From contig JAXBDG010000017.1 of NCBI GenBank assembly GCA_036320915.1, positions 868,001-932,000 on the forward strand: a stretch of DNA of 64,000 nt, read 5' to 3'. Under the pieces are notes generated by a model. The model was not told the origin of the DNA, searched no databases, and saw nothing but the letters and a program-made list of their open reading frames with translations. Positions 20,891 to 34,830 of the stretch are shown here, piece by piece. The first letter of the stretch is position 1. Every line of letters starts with the position of its first letter. The translations under genes were made by a program, and so were the position numbers. This stretch comes from Linnemannia elongata (lineage: Eukaryota; Mortierellomycota; Mortierellomycetes; Mortierellales; Mortierellaceae).

Positions 20891-23390
20891 CTACTTTCGG
20901 TGAGCGGGCATCATTGACAACCCCTTTTGTGCCTGCGCCGGCTGCTGCACCGGCTCTTGGTATTGCTGCTGCTGCTGGTGCTGGTATTGCAATTGCTGGT
21001 GGTGGTGATTCGATCCCAGCAGAGCCGTCGTCGTGGGCGGAGAATAGCTCCCCATGGATTCTGGCGTCGACACAACGCTGAGACTACGAGCTCCTCCACC
21101 TCCACCTCCCTGTTGTTGTTGTTGCTGCTGTTGTTGCTGTTGTTGTTCAAGTTGTAGCGCGATCTGTTGTTGACGTCGTTCCTCTTTTTCAATCTCATCC
21201 GCGACCCACAACGCACACCCCACAATGTTAGTCCACATAAACAACAAGTTGGCTATCGGGATCATCTCTAGACCGACCGCCACCGCGCCAAAACTTTTTT
21301 TTTTTGGTTGGGTTGGATTCACATTCACATAAGCAGGGTAACACCACACAAACGCAAAACAACGCCGCACACAGCCAACATGTATGAAATATTAATAATG
21401 TGAAAAGGACGATGCGGGTTGTTAGAATATTTTTTTTCGGAAAGACACAAATGGGCAGGAAAGACATTTGACAGACAGACAGACAGACAAATAAAATGCA
21501 CAATTGAGAGAGGAAGAGAGAGAAACGAGGGTGGACGTGAGTAAGAGATGGCAGAGGAGAAAGAATGAACAAATGGACAGAGATAGTCAGCAAACGGTAT
21601 ATGCATAGTTTCAGCGAAATTGAAGGCAAGACAGCCAAGAAAGAATAAAAAAAAAAAAAAAAAAGAAAGAGTGAGCCGAATCACAAAAAGATCATCCACG
21701 GCTCAATTACCATTCATTATCTTTGTATAAGTGGTATTATTACCTTGTATACTCGGATTTACGTGCCCAAGCTTCGCGCCTTGACTGGGAGACAGGCATA
21801 TTGCGGATCTCGGCGTCGTAATGGAAGCGGATGCCGAAGGTCAAGATCCATCCGTTAATGGTTGCATACAGGATCTGTCCGAGGATAGGGATCAGGTTCA
21901 GCGGTAGCGTCACTATCAATACAATTATCTTTTATTTCAAAGAGGGCATGTACCATTAGCACCATTTTGGATCATTTTGTGGAATGACTTATGGAAAACG
22001 CAGACAAACAACAAAAGGCACGTAACATGGACGCAGACACAAACAAAAAAAAGCGCAAGGGTGCAAAACGAAGACGTAAAACACAAGACGAGAAACGTAC
22101 TTGACAGAATAGGATGAAGAGACCACCGTTGACACCTCGCATACATTTGGCGACATCGTTGCCTCGATTGGCCTCAAGGATATGTCTCAAGCCCCGGAGC
22201 TTGAGGACCCGGTCGAAGAGTCCGTCCTGATAGATGGGGAGGATGATCAGGTAGAAGAGCACGATCATAATGGCGATTTCCAGGAGTACGAAAATGACGC
22301 TGACGAACCTTTCTCCCGCCAAGGCAAAGTAGGGTTGACAACGCCATGAGTAATATCACACAAGAAGTACAATTAGAGAGAAAGAAAAAAAAAACGAGGG
22401 AATAAAAACGCAAGAGGGAATAGAAGAGAATAGAGCTGGTGAGCATCCATTGATTCATATATGAATAATCCAAAAAAAAGTGGAGAGAGTAGAGCGAGTT
22501 ATATAGAGCAAGAAACAGAGAAGAGGCGGGGCGGGGACAATGGATGAGTATTGGTGTGACAGGTGACGAGCATTGGGTATGGACAATGACAAAGTATTAT
22601 TATCCCCGCTCGCCTGCTGCAAAAATCGAAACTGAGTGAGAAATGAGAATCAAAAGAGAGAGAGGGAAGGGGACGCACAGACACCGGGACTGCTCCATTT
22701 GGCCACCAAATGAGCATAAAAAAAAAGTAAAACGAAATCGGGGCCCCAGGTCGCGTATCTTTTCCAGATAGGGGTTGCAACAGTTGACAGGTCCTGACAG
22801 GGTACACACCATTCCCATCCCAAAAGTGGAGCAAAAGAAGCGTTGTATTTTGATTGGTCGGTTGGGAGGTCTCATTGGCAATGCACAACCAACCAACGGA
22901 ATAACATGAGGAGCGGGAAAAAAGACAGAACGTCCATAAGGCATGGACATTTGTGATGTGCTTGGATGTGATTGAATTCTTACCATGCGAGTCCGGCTGG
23001 ACAATTGGCCCTGATAAGCGCATGTGCCTGCGTCTTGAGGAGATAGGCAAATCCAAAGACAGTGGCGGCAATGCCCCATATCATCGTCAGGATGATGGGA
23101 CATATTAGACTCGTTATCAGCGATGGATGTCCTAGAAAGTACAAGATGCCTTGGGCTATGTGCAGTTGTTGAATTGACGAGGGAATTGAAGCCGAAAGAA
23201 AGTGTGCAGGGGTGCGGGTTGAGCAGAAGGGAAGAAGAAGCGATGAGTATGTTGCTTGCTTGCTGGGGCTGGGTGTGTGTGTGTTGCTCTTTGGTCATTC
23301 GTTCTCTGATGGCGAAACACCGAAAAAAGGACTTAAGGTTCCTTGTTTTTTTTCTTGCTCTTTACCAGGGTAACTGGAGGGGATTATCAT
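20891..23390 (-). CDS. EI24-family ER membrane protein
   Basis: Five exons (23390-23366, 23155-22984, 22308-22101, 21928-21744, 21293-20891) give 330 residues. The first exon is only 25 nt, but it joins exactly in phase to GILYFLGHPSL, the EI24 N-terminal motif. TLPLNLIPILGQILYATING and SFGAVAVGLEMIPIANLLF are further EI24-domain signatures. Several membrane helices are followed by a Gln-rich tail (poly-Gln, poly-Gly, His-Gln). EI24/PIG8 proteins sit in the ER and have been tied to autophagy and growth control in animals; the fungal role is not established. The acceptor of exon 4 is the least certain junction, since a nearby alternative also keeps the frame. Introns of 210, 675, 172 and 450 nt. 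Confidence 0.83.
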
Positions 23391-23867
23391 CGGTGTTGTT
23401 GCGTTTGACGCTGTTTATTTAATTGTGTGTGTATATGAGCGTAAGTGTGAAGGTGTGAAGGTGTGTTGAGGTGGTTGATGAGAACCGTGTATGTATGCAG
23501 TATATGTGTGTATGTAAGTGATGAACGAAGAGAGATGTCTTGGTGCCAAAGAGGGGGCAGAATAAAAAAAAGAGTTTCGTTCTCCTCCCCCTTCTCAGCA
23601 CCCTTGCCTTAGCACCTTAAATGCTTTACTTCCTTGCCTTCCCCTTTGCGTCATTTTGCAAGGTGCCGATATTTCCATGCAAAGAATCACGTGCAGGTAG
23701 TTACCTTCCTCCCTTCAATTCCCTTATTCTTTCCCTTGTGTCTCCCTTGACCCCGCACCCACGGATCCTCTTTTTGAACAATCGAATCTTGACTCTTTTC
23801 ATCCTTACTTCTTCTCCTTTCATCACCCGCTCCCCACTCTTCACCTCCAATCACTCACATTACAAAC
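23391..23867. other. Divergent promoter region between EI24 and ETFA genes
   Basis: Both start codons face away from this 477-bp stretch. The right half is C/T-rich on the plus strand, the typical leader here for ETFA. A GTGTGT/ATGTGT-rich part is on the left. No specific site was identified. Confidence 0.5.
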
Positions 23868-25571
23868 ATGTTCGCCCTCCGTCGTGCTGCTCTTCCCACC
23901 ATGTCCCTGGTAAAGACAACAAAGCACACACACACATCAACCACACCCCTGACACAGCACTTCCTTTTTACACTCTCTCACACTCTCGACGCGCTAAATC
24001 AACCCGTGAAACAGGAACAAAAAAAAAATAACGATCGATGCACACAATTCGGTGCCTGAAACTGATCATAACCGACCCCTCATCTCTTTCTCTCTACATC
24101 AACCAATACAACAAATCAGGCCCGCGCTTACGCCTCCAGTGGAAACGTCTCGGCTTTGCTGTTGGTCGAGCACAAGGACAACAAGATCGCTGCCTCCACC
24201 TTGAACGCCCTCACTGCCGCCTCTGGCTTGGGTGGTTCCGTCACTGCCCTCGTTGCTGGTAGCGCCCCCGACACTGTTGTTGCTGAGGTCTCCAAGCTCG
24301 CTGGTGTCAGCAAGGTTCTCGTTGCCAAGGATGCTGCCTTTGCTCATACCCTCCCTGAGTCCCATGCCTCGCTCCTCGTCGAGACCCAGAAGAAGCACGG
24401 ATTCACCCACTTGATTGCTGCCCACTCTGCCTTTGGCAAGAACGTCCTCCCCCGTGCTGCTGCCCTCTTGGACGTTGCCCAGATCTCTGATATCACTGCC
24501 ATCGAGGGTGCCGACACCTTTGTTCGCCCCATCTACGCTGGTAAGGAGTTAGGGTAGTGAGGAGCAGGCATACCTTAGCTAGCTAACCACGAAGTTGATG
24601 ATTTTTTGGAGTGACTAATCTTTTTTGCAGGTGCCAGTGACCAGTGGCATGAAAATATGTAACCCCTGTCTGTACCTGAACAATTTACTAACTGGTTTTC
24701 TCGACAAACACTTTTCTCTAGGTAACGCTATTGCCACTGTCAAGTCGAACGACAGCATCAAGGTCATCACTGTCCGTGGAACCGCCTTCCCTGCCGCCGG
24801 TCACCAGGACGCTGCTGCCCCTCACGAGGATGCCCCCGCTGTTGGCCAGAAGGACCAGAGCGAGTTTGTCAGTGAGCACATGCAAAAGTCGGATCGCCCT
24901 GAGCTTGACTCTGCTACCCGTGTCATTGCTGGAGGCCGTGGCATGAAGAGCGGCGAGAACTTTGGTCTCTTGTATGATATGGCCGATAAGATTGGCGCCG
25001 CCGGTAAGCAGCAGGACTCTTATGCTACTCTCGTGAGAAATACTCTTTTGTTACTTTCAGGCACCTACGACACAATGCACTAACTCATTCATGGGTCACT
25101 TTTCTTGTGCTTCCTTCAACTGAATTGAACTAGTTGGTGCTTCCCGTGCTGCCGTCGATGCTGGATACGTCGACAACTCTCTCCAGATCGGTCAGACCGG
25201 AAAGATCGTTGCCCCTGAGCTGTAAGTCTACTACGGCACTCTCACTCCTCCTCTTTCATCACCTCTATCCTTTTGTTCCTGATCTTCTCCCTTGTCCCAT
25301 GCATACTATTCTCTTCTCATGCGCTCTGAAAAAAAGTATAAGGTAACGGTCCGTTAACACAAAAATTATTTTTTTTCCCCCTCCTTTCGCCCCAATCAGC
25401 TATGTCGCCGTGGGTATCTCCGGAGCCATTCAGCATTTGGCCGGTATGAAGGACTCCAAAACCATTGTTGCCATCAACAAGGATCCTGAGGCTCCCATCT
25501 TCCAGGTCGCCGACTATGGCCTCGTTGCCGATCTCTTCACCGCCGTCCCTGAGTTGACCAAGAAGCTGTAA
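23868..25571 (+). CDS. ETFA: Electron transfer flavoprotein alpha subunit, mitochondrial
   Basis: Five exons (23868-23909, 24120-24540, 24722-25003, 25134-25221, 25400-25571) give 334 residues, the usual length. ETF-alpha pairs with ETF-beta in the mitochondrial matrix, carries FAD and passes electrons from acyl-CoA and other dehydrogenases to ETF-ubiquinone oxidoreductase. The N-terminus [12 protein letters not shown] looks like a matrix-targeting presequence. The C-terminal FAD domain has [28 protein letters not shown] and the ETF-alpha signature [16 protein letters not shown]. Codon use is strongly C-ending, which suggests high expression. Identification is firm. Confidence 0.97.
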
Positions 25572-25758
25572 ATAACCCTATTCATTACTCGACCCTCACC
25601 CCCTCCCCTCATCACCACTGAAGAAAGTTCCTTCTTTTTAGAGGATATTTTCAAAACTTGTAGTTGCTACGAATAAACCTGATAGACAAACAAAACAATG
25701 CCCATCGGTGTGTGGATAATGATTATTTTATTATTGGAAAAAATAGGCGCAACACACA

Positions 25759-25968
25759 TTAGGCTGACTGCTTGCGCTCGATGATATCTACAACCTGGAT
25801 CCCACATCGCTCGCATTCGCTCAAGAGGGACTTGCTCTTTCCAATGATGATACCTAAATCCGCCTCGACTATTTTGTTTAATGAGCAAACATATAAAGCA
25901 AACGGAGTGGTGTGATATCATGGTTAGCAGCGCACAGAAAAAAGGAGCAAGAGTAGAAAGAACCCACC

Positions 25969-26003
<35 letters not shown>

Positions 26004-27561
26004 GGCAAGTGAGCGTGAGAAAACTTTACTCATTCATCTGCACGCAAAAGACGAGAGAGACGCAGAGACAAAAGAGTCACAAACGCAGACAGACACAAGA
26101 AAAAAAAGTGTGTGTACAGAGTGCGTGAAAAAAAGCCCAAGGAAAGAGAGAAAACTTACCCAGGCATCCAAGGTCAGTAGTCGAGTCGCCAAAGTACGCC
26201 CACTTAATCTCTGAGGGTGCAAGGTCATGATGCATCGCATAGCGTCGTTGGATATCCCTGAAGGCATGCAACTTGTCCGTCCCCGTTAGGATGCAGGCGT
26301 CGACTTTGCCGCTTGTGTGGTGGATGCATGGATTGTCGCCATCTTGCTTGTTTTTGTTGTTATTATTATTATTATCGTCCATCATATTTCCAGTAGGGGC
26401 TGCGTCGGATTTTCGTCGCCGGGCAAGGGTCTCGTGTCCCTCCTCCGCATACTCGAGGTTCGAACAAATCAGATTCGAGTCGGGAAGATACCTTGAAGTA
26501 TACTCCTCGCTCCCAAAGACCTGGTCCATGGCTCCACGGATCAAATCCTGACTCCAATTGACCGACAGGATCCATAGCTGTCCTCTTGTATGCTTTGACG
26601 GTGCCGCCTTTCCAGATCCCGATCCCTCATTCCCTCCCATCGCTCCAGCTTGCAACTCCTTATCCTGCGCTTCTTTCTCGAGGCGATCTTGCTCTTGAAC
26701 AAACGCTTTCAGGAAAGCAACCATCCCCGGCCGCAACTTAATATGCTCCCGTCCAAACTGTCGAATCTGGCTCCGTGTTAACCCCACAAGGTTTCCACTC
26801 TCGTAGACCCTGTCCAATGAGACCTTTTCGACAGCTCGTTTGCGGACTTGAGAATGGATCCAGGGTTGTAAGGAGGGGATCTTGGGGACAGGGAGCTCCG
26901 GTTCTGGGGTAAAGGTTCGTCCGTCGATGTGGCATTGAAGCTCGCGGACTTTGGGGTCGAGGAGATGGTGTTGCTTGCTGGGTGGTTGGATTGTGTGTTT
27001 TGGTGCGGTGGTGGTTTTAAATGGTGGGGAGTCGGACTTGGGTTGTGGGTGGTGGAGTTGACTACCGCCTTCCTGCTCTAGTCCTTGTGGTGATGAGACC
27101 ACTACAGTCGGTGCCTCACCAGCACTCCCTTGAGCAGAAGGAGGGTCCAGAGGCCGGTTCAAGTGACACAAATCACTAATATCAACCTTCTCCAAATCAT
27201 CCAAATAAGCCTGCAGGATCTCATCCCAACTCATTTGTGGTTCCTGATAATCCGTCCCCGGTCGAACCCTACACGCCAACGTGTCAAACGAAGACGTCGT
27301 ATCATGATCCGTGATCGTCTCGTCAAAGTCGACGACCAGATGGTTAAAGGACGAGATCTCTTTGGTGGCATAGTCGGAGACGACGGGAGCGGCGCCGTTG
27401 AGGGTTAGGTGTGTCCCGTGGACCGTGTGGACTTCAAGGTGCTGGGATGCTGCTGATGTTGCGATGTGGGAGGTATTGTTGGAGGTAGTGGTGATGGTTG
27501 TGCGGTCTAGAAGGTGGATGAGTCCTTCAGCGGAGGTGAATCTGTAGAGTGTTGGTGACAT
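25759..27561 (-). CDS. HAD-superfamily phosphatase-like protein
   Basis: Two exons (27561-26160 and 25868-25759) give 503 residues. All HAD motifs can be placed: motif I VDFDETITDHDT (about residue 99), motif II LSVNWS, a Lys in GTDKLHAF, and motif IV YFGDSTTDLGCL, which is completed across the intron to VEADLGIIIG. The DxDxT motif and GDSTTD motif fit a phosphoserine-phosphatase-like aspartate phosphatase. The cap region carries a long Pro/Ser-rich insertion (about residues 155-215) and an Asp/Asn-rich insertion. It resembles fungal Cto1-type HAD proteins in layout, but substrate is unknown. The intron contains a run of about 28 A. Confidence 0.85.
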
Positions 27562-30500
27562 GCTTGCTTGCTTGTTCCGGTGTGTGTGTGGTAAGAGTTA
27601 CGTGTAAGAAAAGGATGAAAAAAGAGTGCGTGGTCACCATAAAAAAAAAAAAAAAATGCGCAAGGGTTGGTTGCGTGACTGGTCGGATGTCATTGGTTGG
27701 TGGCGCGTGAGGAGACAAGGAGAAAAATACCATGTAGCCAACGTTAGCATTTGGTGTCCCTAGGGCAAGTAAAACAGTGACATCTTGTTCCATTTTATTG
27801 CGCAACTCAACGTGTCTTCTCTACCTTTGGTTTCGTCTAGGATGGCTCAGAAATTACCAAGTACGTTGGCAACTGTCTTGCTGCGTTTCTTCGTTTTCTT
27901 TAGCACACTTCTCTGCTTTCTTCATTCTTTCACGACAAGAAACAAAAGCATTCTACAAAGTCACTTTGACGGTGTCACCAAGTGATGGCCAATGGTAACC
28001 ATCGGTCATTCGGTACGATGTCGTTTTTTTTTCTCTTTCCCTTACTAACCGAACCCATTGTCCATTCGCATCGCTCTTACAGCCCAAAGAACAAAACGCG
28101 TCAACACTTCAGAATAATTGTCTCGGTAAATGAGCACCATAAGCCTGACCTCGACGTGCAGTACTAGTCGTCGAGTTCACAAAAAAAAAATGTTCATGCG
28201 TGGCCAATCATGCGACTCGCGACTAAGTCATGGTCAGGTTTTACTTAAATTTATGAAAAGCTTGCGGCAATAGCACATCGTCGTGAGGATCCTTGGAACA
28301 AAAGAATATATCGCATGCGACTATGTTCACTTCTAAAAGCCCTTTGACCAACCAACTTATCTATTCTACAAAAGTCTGACAGCCCGCCATAGCATCAAGC
28401 ATCCGAATCTTCACTCAGGCTTGTACATCTGATCTTATCACCCTTTCTATCATACATAATGGATGTCGTGGTCTTCGCTGGCATTTATACTATCAAACCC
28501 GTCTGCCTTTGTTACCTGCTTGTCTTTCATATCAAGGGCCTTCATTACCATAGCACACTTCGATCATCCACCATGTGGCCGTCAATTAGGTATAGGAGTT
28601 CAGCAAGAAATATGGGACAAAGACAATAGCTACCGTGATGCAAAATCTCCACGTTCCGGTTGAATTCATGAGCAAAGCTCATTGGGTCTCCTCCATCCAT
28701 CATACTCGAGAATGGGCTAACAAAAAATCGATCTTCTTCGACGGAAAGGGTCACGCTTGAAGAGATCGCGCCTCAGGCCACTACTCAACTGAACAGCACA
28801 AGCGAGGAGTTATTAGACCTGGAACCCAACGAAACCAAGGGCGCTGCAGCTAGAGGAATCTGCTAGGTGGACGTGCTACTGACTGAAAGGTATTCTGTTA
28901 CATATCGGACTCTGGGATCACCTCGGCTTGGAAGTGTTAAAAGGTACTATGGCGACATCCATCACGATTTTCACACAACATATCATTCGCCTTATCCTCA
29001 GCCTTAAAATAACAATATCCTCGACACAAACACCAATGCCTATTCTCCTTCAGCATGTCATCCCCAAACTTTTTTGCGGTGGTAACAAAAGCAAACGCGC
29101 TCATGCTGTGTTATGAGTTTTTTGTGTGAACGACCCAGGTTGGTAGCGTTGATGTGGTGACAGGCCCAACCTGAAAAAAAGTTCAATCCTGAGCGACGAG
29201 AAAATAAGGTCGAGACGGGACCATGGGAACATTCCTTGACACCTGTGCAAAGGAAAACCCCCGAGTGGGATGATGGTTTTTACGATCTGACTTGGGTTCA
29301 GAGGTGCGTTTCGTTCCTTAGGGTGTCCGTCATGGCCCCCACCTTTTTTAAGCAGCCAACATGTTTATTAATTTTACAGGAAAATATGGTCGCAAATAGA
29401 ATTGGGTGCGTTCTCCGAATAAGAAACTAAGGAAGGTTGACCAAGGTAACGATAGTATTAAGGGACGACATGGGGTGAGGTTAGGTTGGTAATGAAAAAA
29501 GGTTGAGGCAAACAAAGACGAAAAATTAGTGGCGCTTTGATCAGCAAATGAGGAGATAATACGATTGCAGGCAAGCGAGTGCAGTGGACTGAACTGAAGA
29601 AGGGAAAAGATCACAATTCTACGGCATTACCGTCGCGTTCGTTCCATCGTCTTTACGCCATCCCTTTGCATGTGCTGTTTCACTCCTTTGAACAAGTGGT
29701 CGCCCTTGTCCACCTTCGATCAATATGCCTGAAGCAAACTAGGAGAGTCGACCAATTGAACCCCAATACTATGCGCATGTCAAAATGGAGATAGAAAAAA
29801 CGGCAAAAGACCTTTAGCGCCTGGGAACCAAGTCGCCTACCGCTCACATGAAAGAACACGCTGGATCCTGGGGCCTATTATTTAATCGCCCTCTCTCCTT
29901 CTCTCGCTCATTTATGCTGTGTTCGCTTTTTTCGATATGCAAAGAGTATGTCTCCTCCAATTTTGAGATGCATCTGCATTGACCCTCCCCCCTTACTTTC
30001 ACGATGTCGGGGAATGGGGCGGTTTATACACATTCCTTGTTCGTACATATCACCTTACAAACCCTGCTTGTCGTGTTTATTCCTTATACAAAACCGGCCT
30101 CTATCCTGGCCTGTGATATCAAGAGTCGATAGGCCCGCAAGTGTACATTCTGTACCTTTTGTCTTCGTTCTCTCTTGGTAGCAATTAGGCTTGTGCTCCA
30201 AAATGGCAGCCCATTCACGCACACTCTCCTCATGGGCACAATGCATCAAAAAAATATACTCTGCTTCCCGACCTGTGGCTCATGCTTGTGCGCACGCCTT
30301 GCTCTCACACAGCACTATTGGGAACTATTTAAATTATCATCCAAGGCACTAGTACCGTCATCTTAGCTATGAGTTGTGGTAGATACTTTTCATACCAAAA
30401 ATATCGCCGTGATAGCGAAATACAAATTGCAGAAAATAAGAGATAGGAAGGCCCCAGGTTGGATAGTTTCAATTTAGCACCTAGCATGTGTGTGCGCGTG

Positions 30501-33500
30501 TGTGTGAAGAATGTGATGCTGTGCCTCACTCCTCCCCCTCTAATATTCAGTTTTCGCGCTAGCGGCGCAATCTAATTGCTGCCCCTGAAAGAATACTATC
30601 AGAACACGTTAATTGCTTTCCAAGGTCATTGACACGCCGAAGAACGACAGAAGGAGTGAAGATGGAGAAGGGGAAACAGATTGGAGACAGTCGCCACACA
30701 CACGCCCATTACAGCGAACCGGCAAATAGACGCCAAGGTTGCGTTGCTCTTTTTCTGTCCAGCCGACCCGACAAAACAACACCATTTGGCTCTGAGGTTT
30801 GAGGTGTGGGGAGGCAGACAAGAGCCCTAGGGAAAGTAAACGGAGAAGGATAAAATGGTCGCATGGCTGGGCTGCGGCGGACAACCAAATAAACAATTTG
30901 TAGAGAGTTAAAAGGCGCATGACAAGGAGACAGGGAGGCAACAGGGAAAGAGAAGACAAAAAAAATGAGCATCGTGAACTTGTGTGCATGAATGAATGGA
31001 AAAAAACAAGAGAGAGTGAATAAGGTACCTTGATCCCTGTACCTCCACTTCCTTACCCATCTTGCCTTCTTATTCGCTTTTTTATTCCGCTTGGCTTTGT
31101 TATTGATTCTGTTGCTGTTTTTGTCCATGACCTCAATCCCAAAGGTCGAAAAACAACAAAATAAAGACGCATGTACTGGGTTAGAGATACTCGACACACA
31201 ACTATACTCCACACCCGCATTGCACCAGCGAGCCATCAGCCGTCATTTCATGCAAAGGAGCGACCCTGTTTTTGTTGTTGCTGGATAAAGGAAAGCGGAT
31301 CGTGTTTAATCCTAGGTCTGACGTGGGCGCAATTCAACATAGTTTTTCTCTGTTGGCCACACTTCCAACGCTAGACATTCCTTCCATCCCAACGCAAGGT
31401 CTCTCAATCATTTGCACCTGTCAAAGCTGAAACTATGTCCGAGACAGAATAAAAAACAAAACAAAGCTCATGAGATATGGCGCAAAGGCCTTTTTGGACA
31501 ACAAAATTAACAAACAAGCTGGCTGCTTTGGAGTCGTTGTCCATTATTATCACGCTTGGGGCTTCTCTACACTCCCTCTCTCCTTTGATCTCCTTTCATC
31601 GTCCTTGCGCAATATGAGAGAAAGATCCACGAGACTCACTTGGCTCAATTGCACATGAAGAAGGTTCAAGCGCACACAAACAAAGAACCTACCGCCTTTA
31701 AAATTATGCGCTAGGCTAACGACGACAAAATAAAAGTTAGAACTGTGATCGATGAAGGGGGATAAGGGAGAAAGGATAACGCTGAGGCCGCCCTCTTTTC
31801 TTCTCTTATTTCAACGGCGAAGCACAGGTACAGGCACAAGATTGGAGGAGAGAGTGGAGGTCAACGCGCTAAATGCCAACTCATACGATCAAGAGACTTG
31901 GTGCAGGCAGCAAATCCAAACGAGAAGTAAGGGGGAGATATATTGCCCAAAGACCAACTCGAACAGCGATCTCATGTCAGCAATGAGAAAGAAAGGGGTG
32001 AAAGAGTGCATCGATCGAGCGTGCGTGTATCATTTCATTCACCCCTTGGTACAAAGGAAACCACAGACCGCCGACAACGGTGAAGGAATAAAATATAACG
32101 AAGCATGCGCGTCTGCCCCTTTATCCTTCTAATGGTTGTCGTGACAATTTAAGCCTCATCCAGGCCGGCCCTTCGCCAACAATGTCTGTCCTTCCATTGC
32201 CAACAATGCAATTAGCAAACAGGCGTCATTACTCCCCTTACCCCTCCCCCCAGGTACCTTTATCTTTGTAGAGGATTGTACAACCAAATGGCCTCTTTTC
32301 TCTCTCTCATGCTCACCATTTATTTTTTTTTCTCTTTGGATACCCTACCTCATCCCACTTCTCTCTTCTCTGCTCACAATTATTTTTCGTTGTTGTTCTC
32401 TGATGACAAGCAAAGAGTCGAAGTCTGCTTGCAGACATGTGTTTCTCGAATGTGAAGGTGGGGCTTGCCCCCTCTTTTGCCTCCTTTTGCACAACTTGGC
32501 TGACTGTCTGGAAGAAGGCTGTATGGCGAGGATGACAATGAAGAGAAAATAAGAAAGGGTTGGATATGCAGCTGCTATTCAATCAGTGCTTGAACAGTAC
32601 GGTGTGCAATGCTAATTGATCGAATGATTTGGGTTAGGAGTAAAGATACTGCCTTGCCCTGCATCCAGCCCTTGAACCCCTGCCTTTGTACACATAAAAC
32701 CACTTTGTGCCTGAATTATTGAATTACATTTACATTGTTATTTTCCCTTGCATTCATTCAGCTTCCTTTCCGCCTTGTCGACATGAGTTGAGCGTCCTCC
32801 TTCCATCCTATCCCATCGTCGTCATGGACTCCGATCGCCATCCATTGGGAGTCTTTACTGTCTTGTTTATTTATTTGCCTTTTTGTCGATGTACGATCGC
32901 GGGCATTCTCCTGACTGGCAGAGGCGCCTGTTTGCTGCTTGTCCTTGTCAACCCACTCGGATGTCTCTTCCTTTCCTTCTCTTTTCCCTTCTCTTCCTCC
33001 TGCACGCCAGCCCACCCACACAACAAGTGCCTGCCAACTCCACACCACATCCATATGTTTCCCTCTCATCCTCCCACATATCACACCCCCAACTCCATCC
33101 TCCGCTCCTTCACTCCTCCACTCTTACGCTGGTCTCTCCACAACCATCCTTTATCCGCAAAAGTGTACCTCACACCTCTTCCCCCATCGACTTTTTCTAT
33201 TCTCTCCTCTTCTCTTCTTGTTATTGTTTTCCCTGAACATCCATTCCTCCATCCATTCGACCAGAAAGCGCCTTCGCTCTCATAATACGAACAAACAAAC
33301 AACAAACTTCATCCGACTTTTTTTTTTCACATAAATAGAACCGTTCATTCCTCCATTTTTTGTTTCTTTGTCGATTTCTGGTGCCTGATTTCCTGACCCC
33401 CTACTACCTCCACCCCCTCGCCCTTCCCCTCATTGCCTCCTTTCTCCCTTACCGCTTTTCCGGTTGTACATACTCAATTCCTCCAACCTACTTTCGATCC

Positions 33501-33592
33501 ATTCCTTTTTCATCACACTCCTGCACATACCTTTTGTACATATCACAAATCTTCCCCCTTTCTCATTAACGACTTTGTTCATATTTATAAAA
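27562..33592. other. Gene-poor stretch, about 6 kb
   Basis: I could not support any gene. Open frames are short, do not form spliceable series and resemble no family I know. A 48-codon ATG frame at 27842-27985 has a signal-peptide-like hydrophobic run. Frames at about 28450-28870 hold scattered fragments (for example MSKAHWVSSIHHTREW) that could be an old gene relic. A 126-codon frame at 31752-32132 is unrecognised. From about 32750 to 33590 the plus strand is C/T-rich and is the promoter and leader of the lipase gene. Confidence 0.45.
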
Positions 33593-34830
33593 ATGACCCG
33601 TTCAATCAATGCTACAGTCTACCTCGCCATCCTGGCAGTGTGGCTTCTTTCCCTCATCACCCCCATTACTGCCCTGCCAGCCGTCCCCATTCTTCCCTAC
33701 AATGCGCCCAACCCCAAGCGCGATGCCGGTCGTACCACTGTGGTTTCTGGTTTGAACAACTGGGACTGTAGACCCTCTGCCGCCCATCCTCGTGCCATCG
33801 TCCTGGTAATTCACTTTTTTTACTTGTTATTTTTTTTTTCAACCTTCCTTGTCGTTCATCAATTCTAACCCTCGATCCATCTCTCTTTGCTTACGGTCCC
33901 AAATTGTAAAAAGGTCCATGCAACTTTACTGACCGAAGAATCCTGGCACCCCCTCGTCGCACCCGCGCTGGTCAAGAACGGGTACTGCGTCTTTGCACTC
34001 ACCTACGGTCGTCAACCCGGCGTCCCCTTTTTTGGAGCCGTCAACCATTTGGAATCTAGTGCCCGAGAAGTCGGCGACTTTGTCAACAAGGTCCTGGCAG
34101 CTACCAATACCACCCAGGTTGATATGGTCGGTCATTCCCAAGGCGGAATCTTGGGTCGGTATTGGATGAAGTATATGGATGGTGCTGGGAAAGTCTATCG
34201 GTATGTGTCTTTTCTTTTCTCTTATTTGTCTTTGTAAGAGAGTTTCCGTTTGCATGTCTCCTCGGAGCTCTCGTTGTCCCTGAAACTAACTCGATCATCT
34301 CGTTCATCTCCTCGTTTTGCTCTCATCTCCAATTTCCCTTGCTCTCTATTCACCCCCCTTTCTTTCAATTTTCACGTTCTTGGGCTTATTCATTACCTTA
34401 TCCTCACAGAATGGTCGGCATCAGCGCGATCACCCACGGCACCCTCCTCAGCGGCCTCGTCCTCCTCGGCGAAGTCACCGGCCTCCTCAAGCCTGCAGAA
34501 CCCCTCATCGACGCCTTCTGTGCCGGCTGCTACGACATGATCCGCGATTCCGATTTTATGAAGAAACTCAATGCCGGTGGCGATACCACCCCGGGGGTCA
34601 TTCATTCCTATATCGCTACCCGGTACGATGAGGTGATTACCCCTTACCAGTCGACTTTTTCGTTGTCTTCCGGAGTGACGAACACGTTGGTCCAAGATCT
34701 GTGTGCGGTTTCTGTGCCTGAGCATTTGTTGATGGTTGGGTCCAAGGTGGTGATGAGGTGGATTCTGAACCAGTTGGATCCTCCCAATGCGAAAACTGCC
34801 AACTGTTTGTCGGTCTTTGACTGGTACTGA
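33593..34830 (+). CDS. Secreted lipase (class 2 / LipA-like alpha/beta hydrolase)
   Basis: Three exons (33593-33805, 33914-34200, 34410-34830) give 306 residues. An N-terminal signal peptide (basic start, hydrophobic core LAILAVWLLSLITPITA, then Ala-Leu-Pro) indicates secretion. The hydrolase fold shows AIVLVHATLL at the oxyanion strand and the nucleophile elbow MVGHSQGG, with the Ser in GHSQG. The acid Asp and base His are likely in the last exon (YDEVITPY and VPEHLLMV). Layout and length match fungal and Streptomyces class 2 triacylglycerol lipases, which hydrolyse extracellular lipids. Cysteines in the mature protein could form disulfides. Lipase versus a related esterase cannot be settled from sequence. 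Confidence 0.88.
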
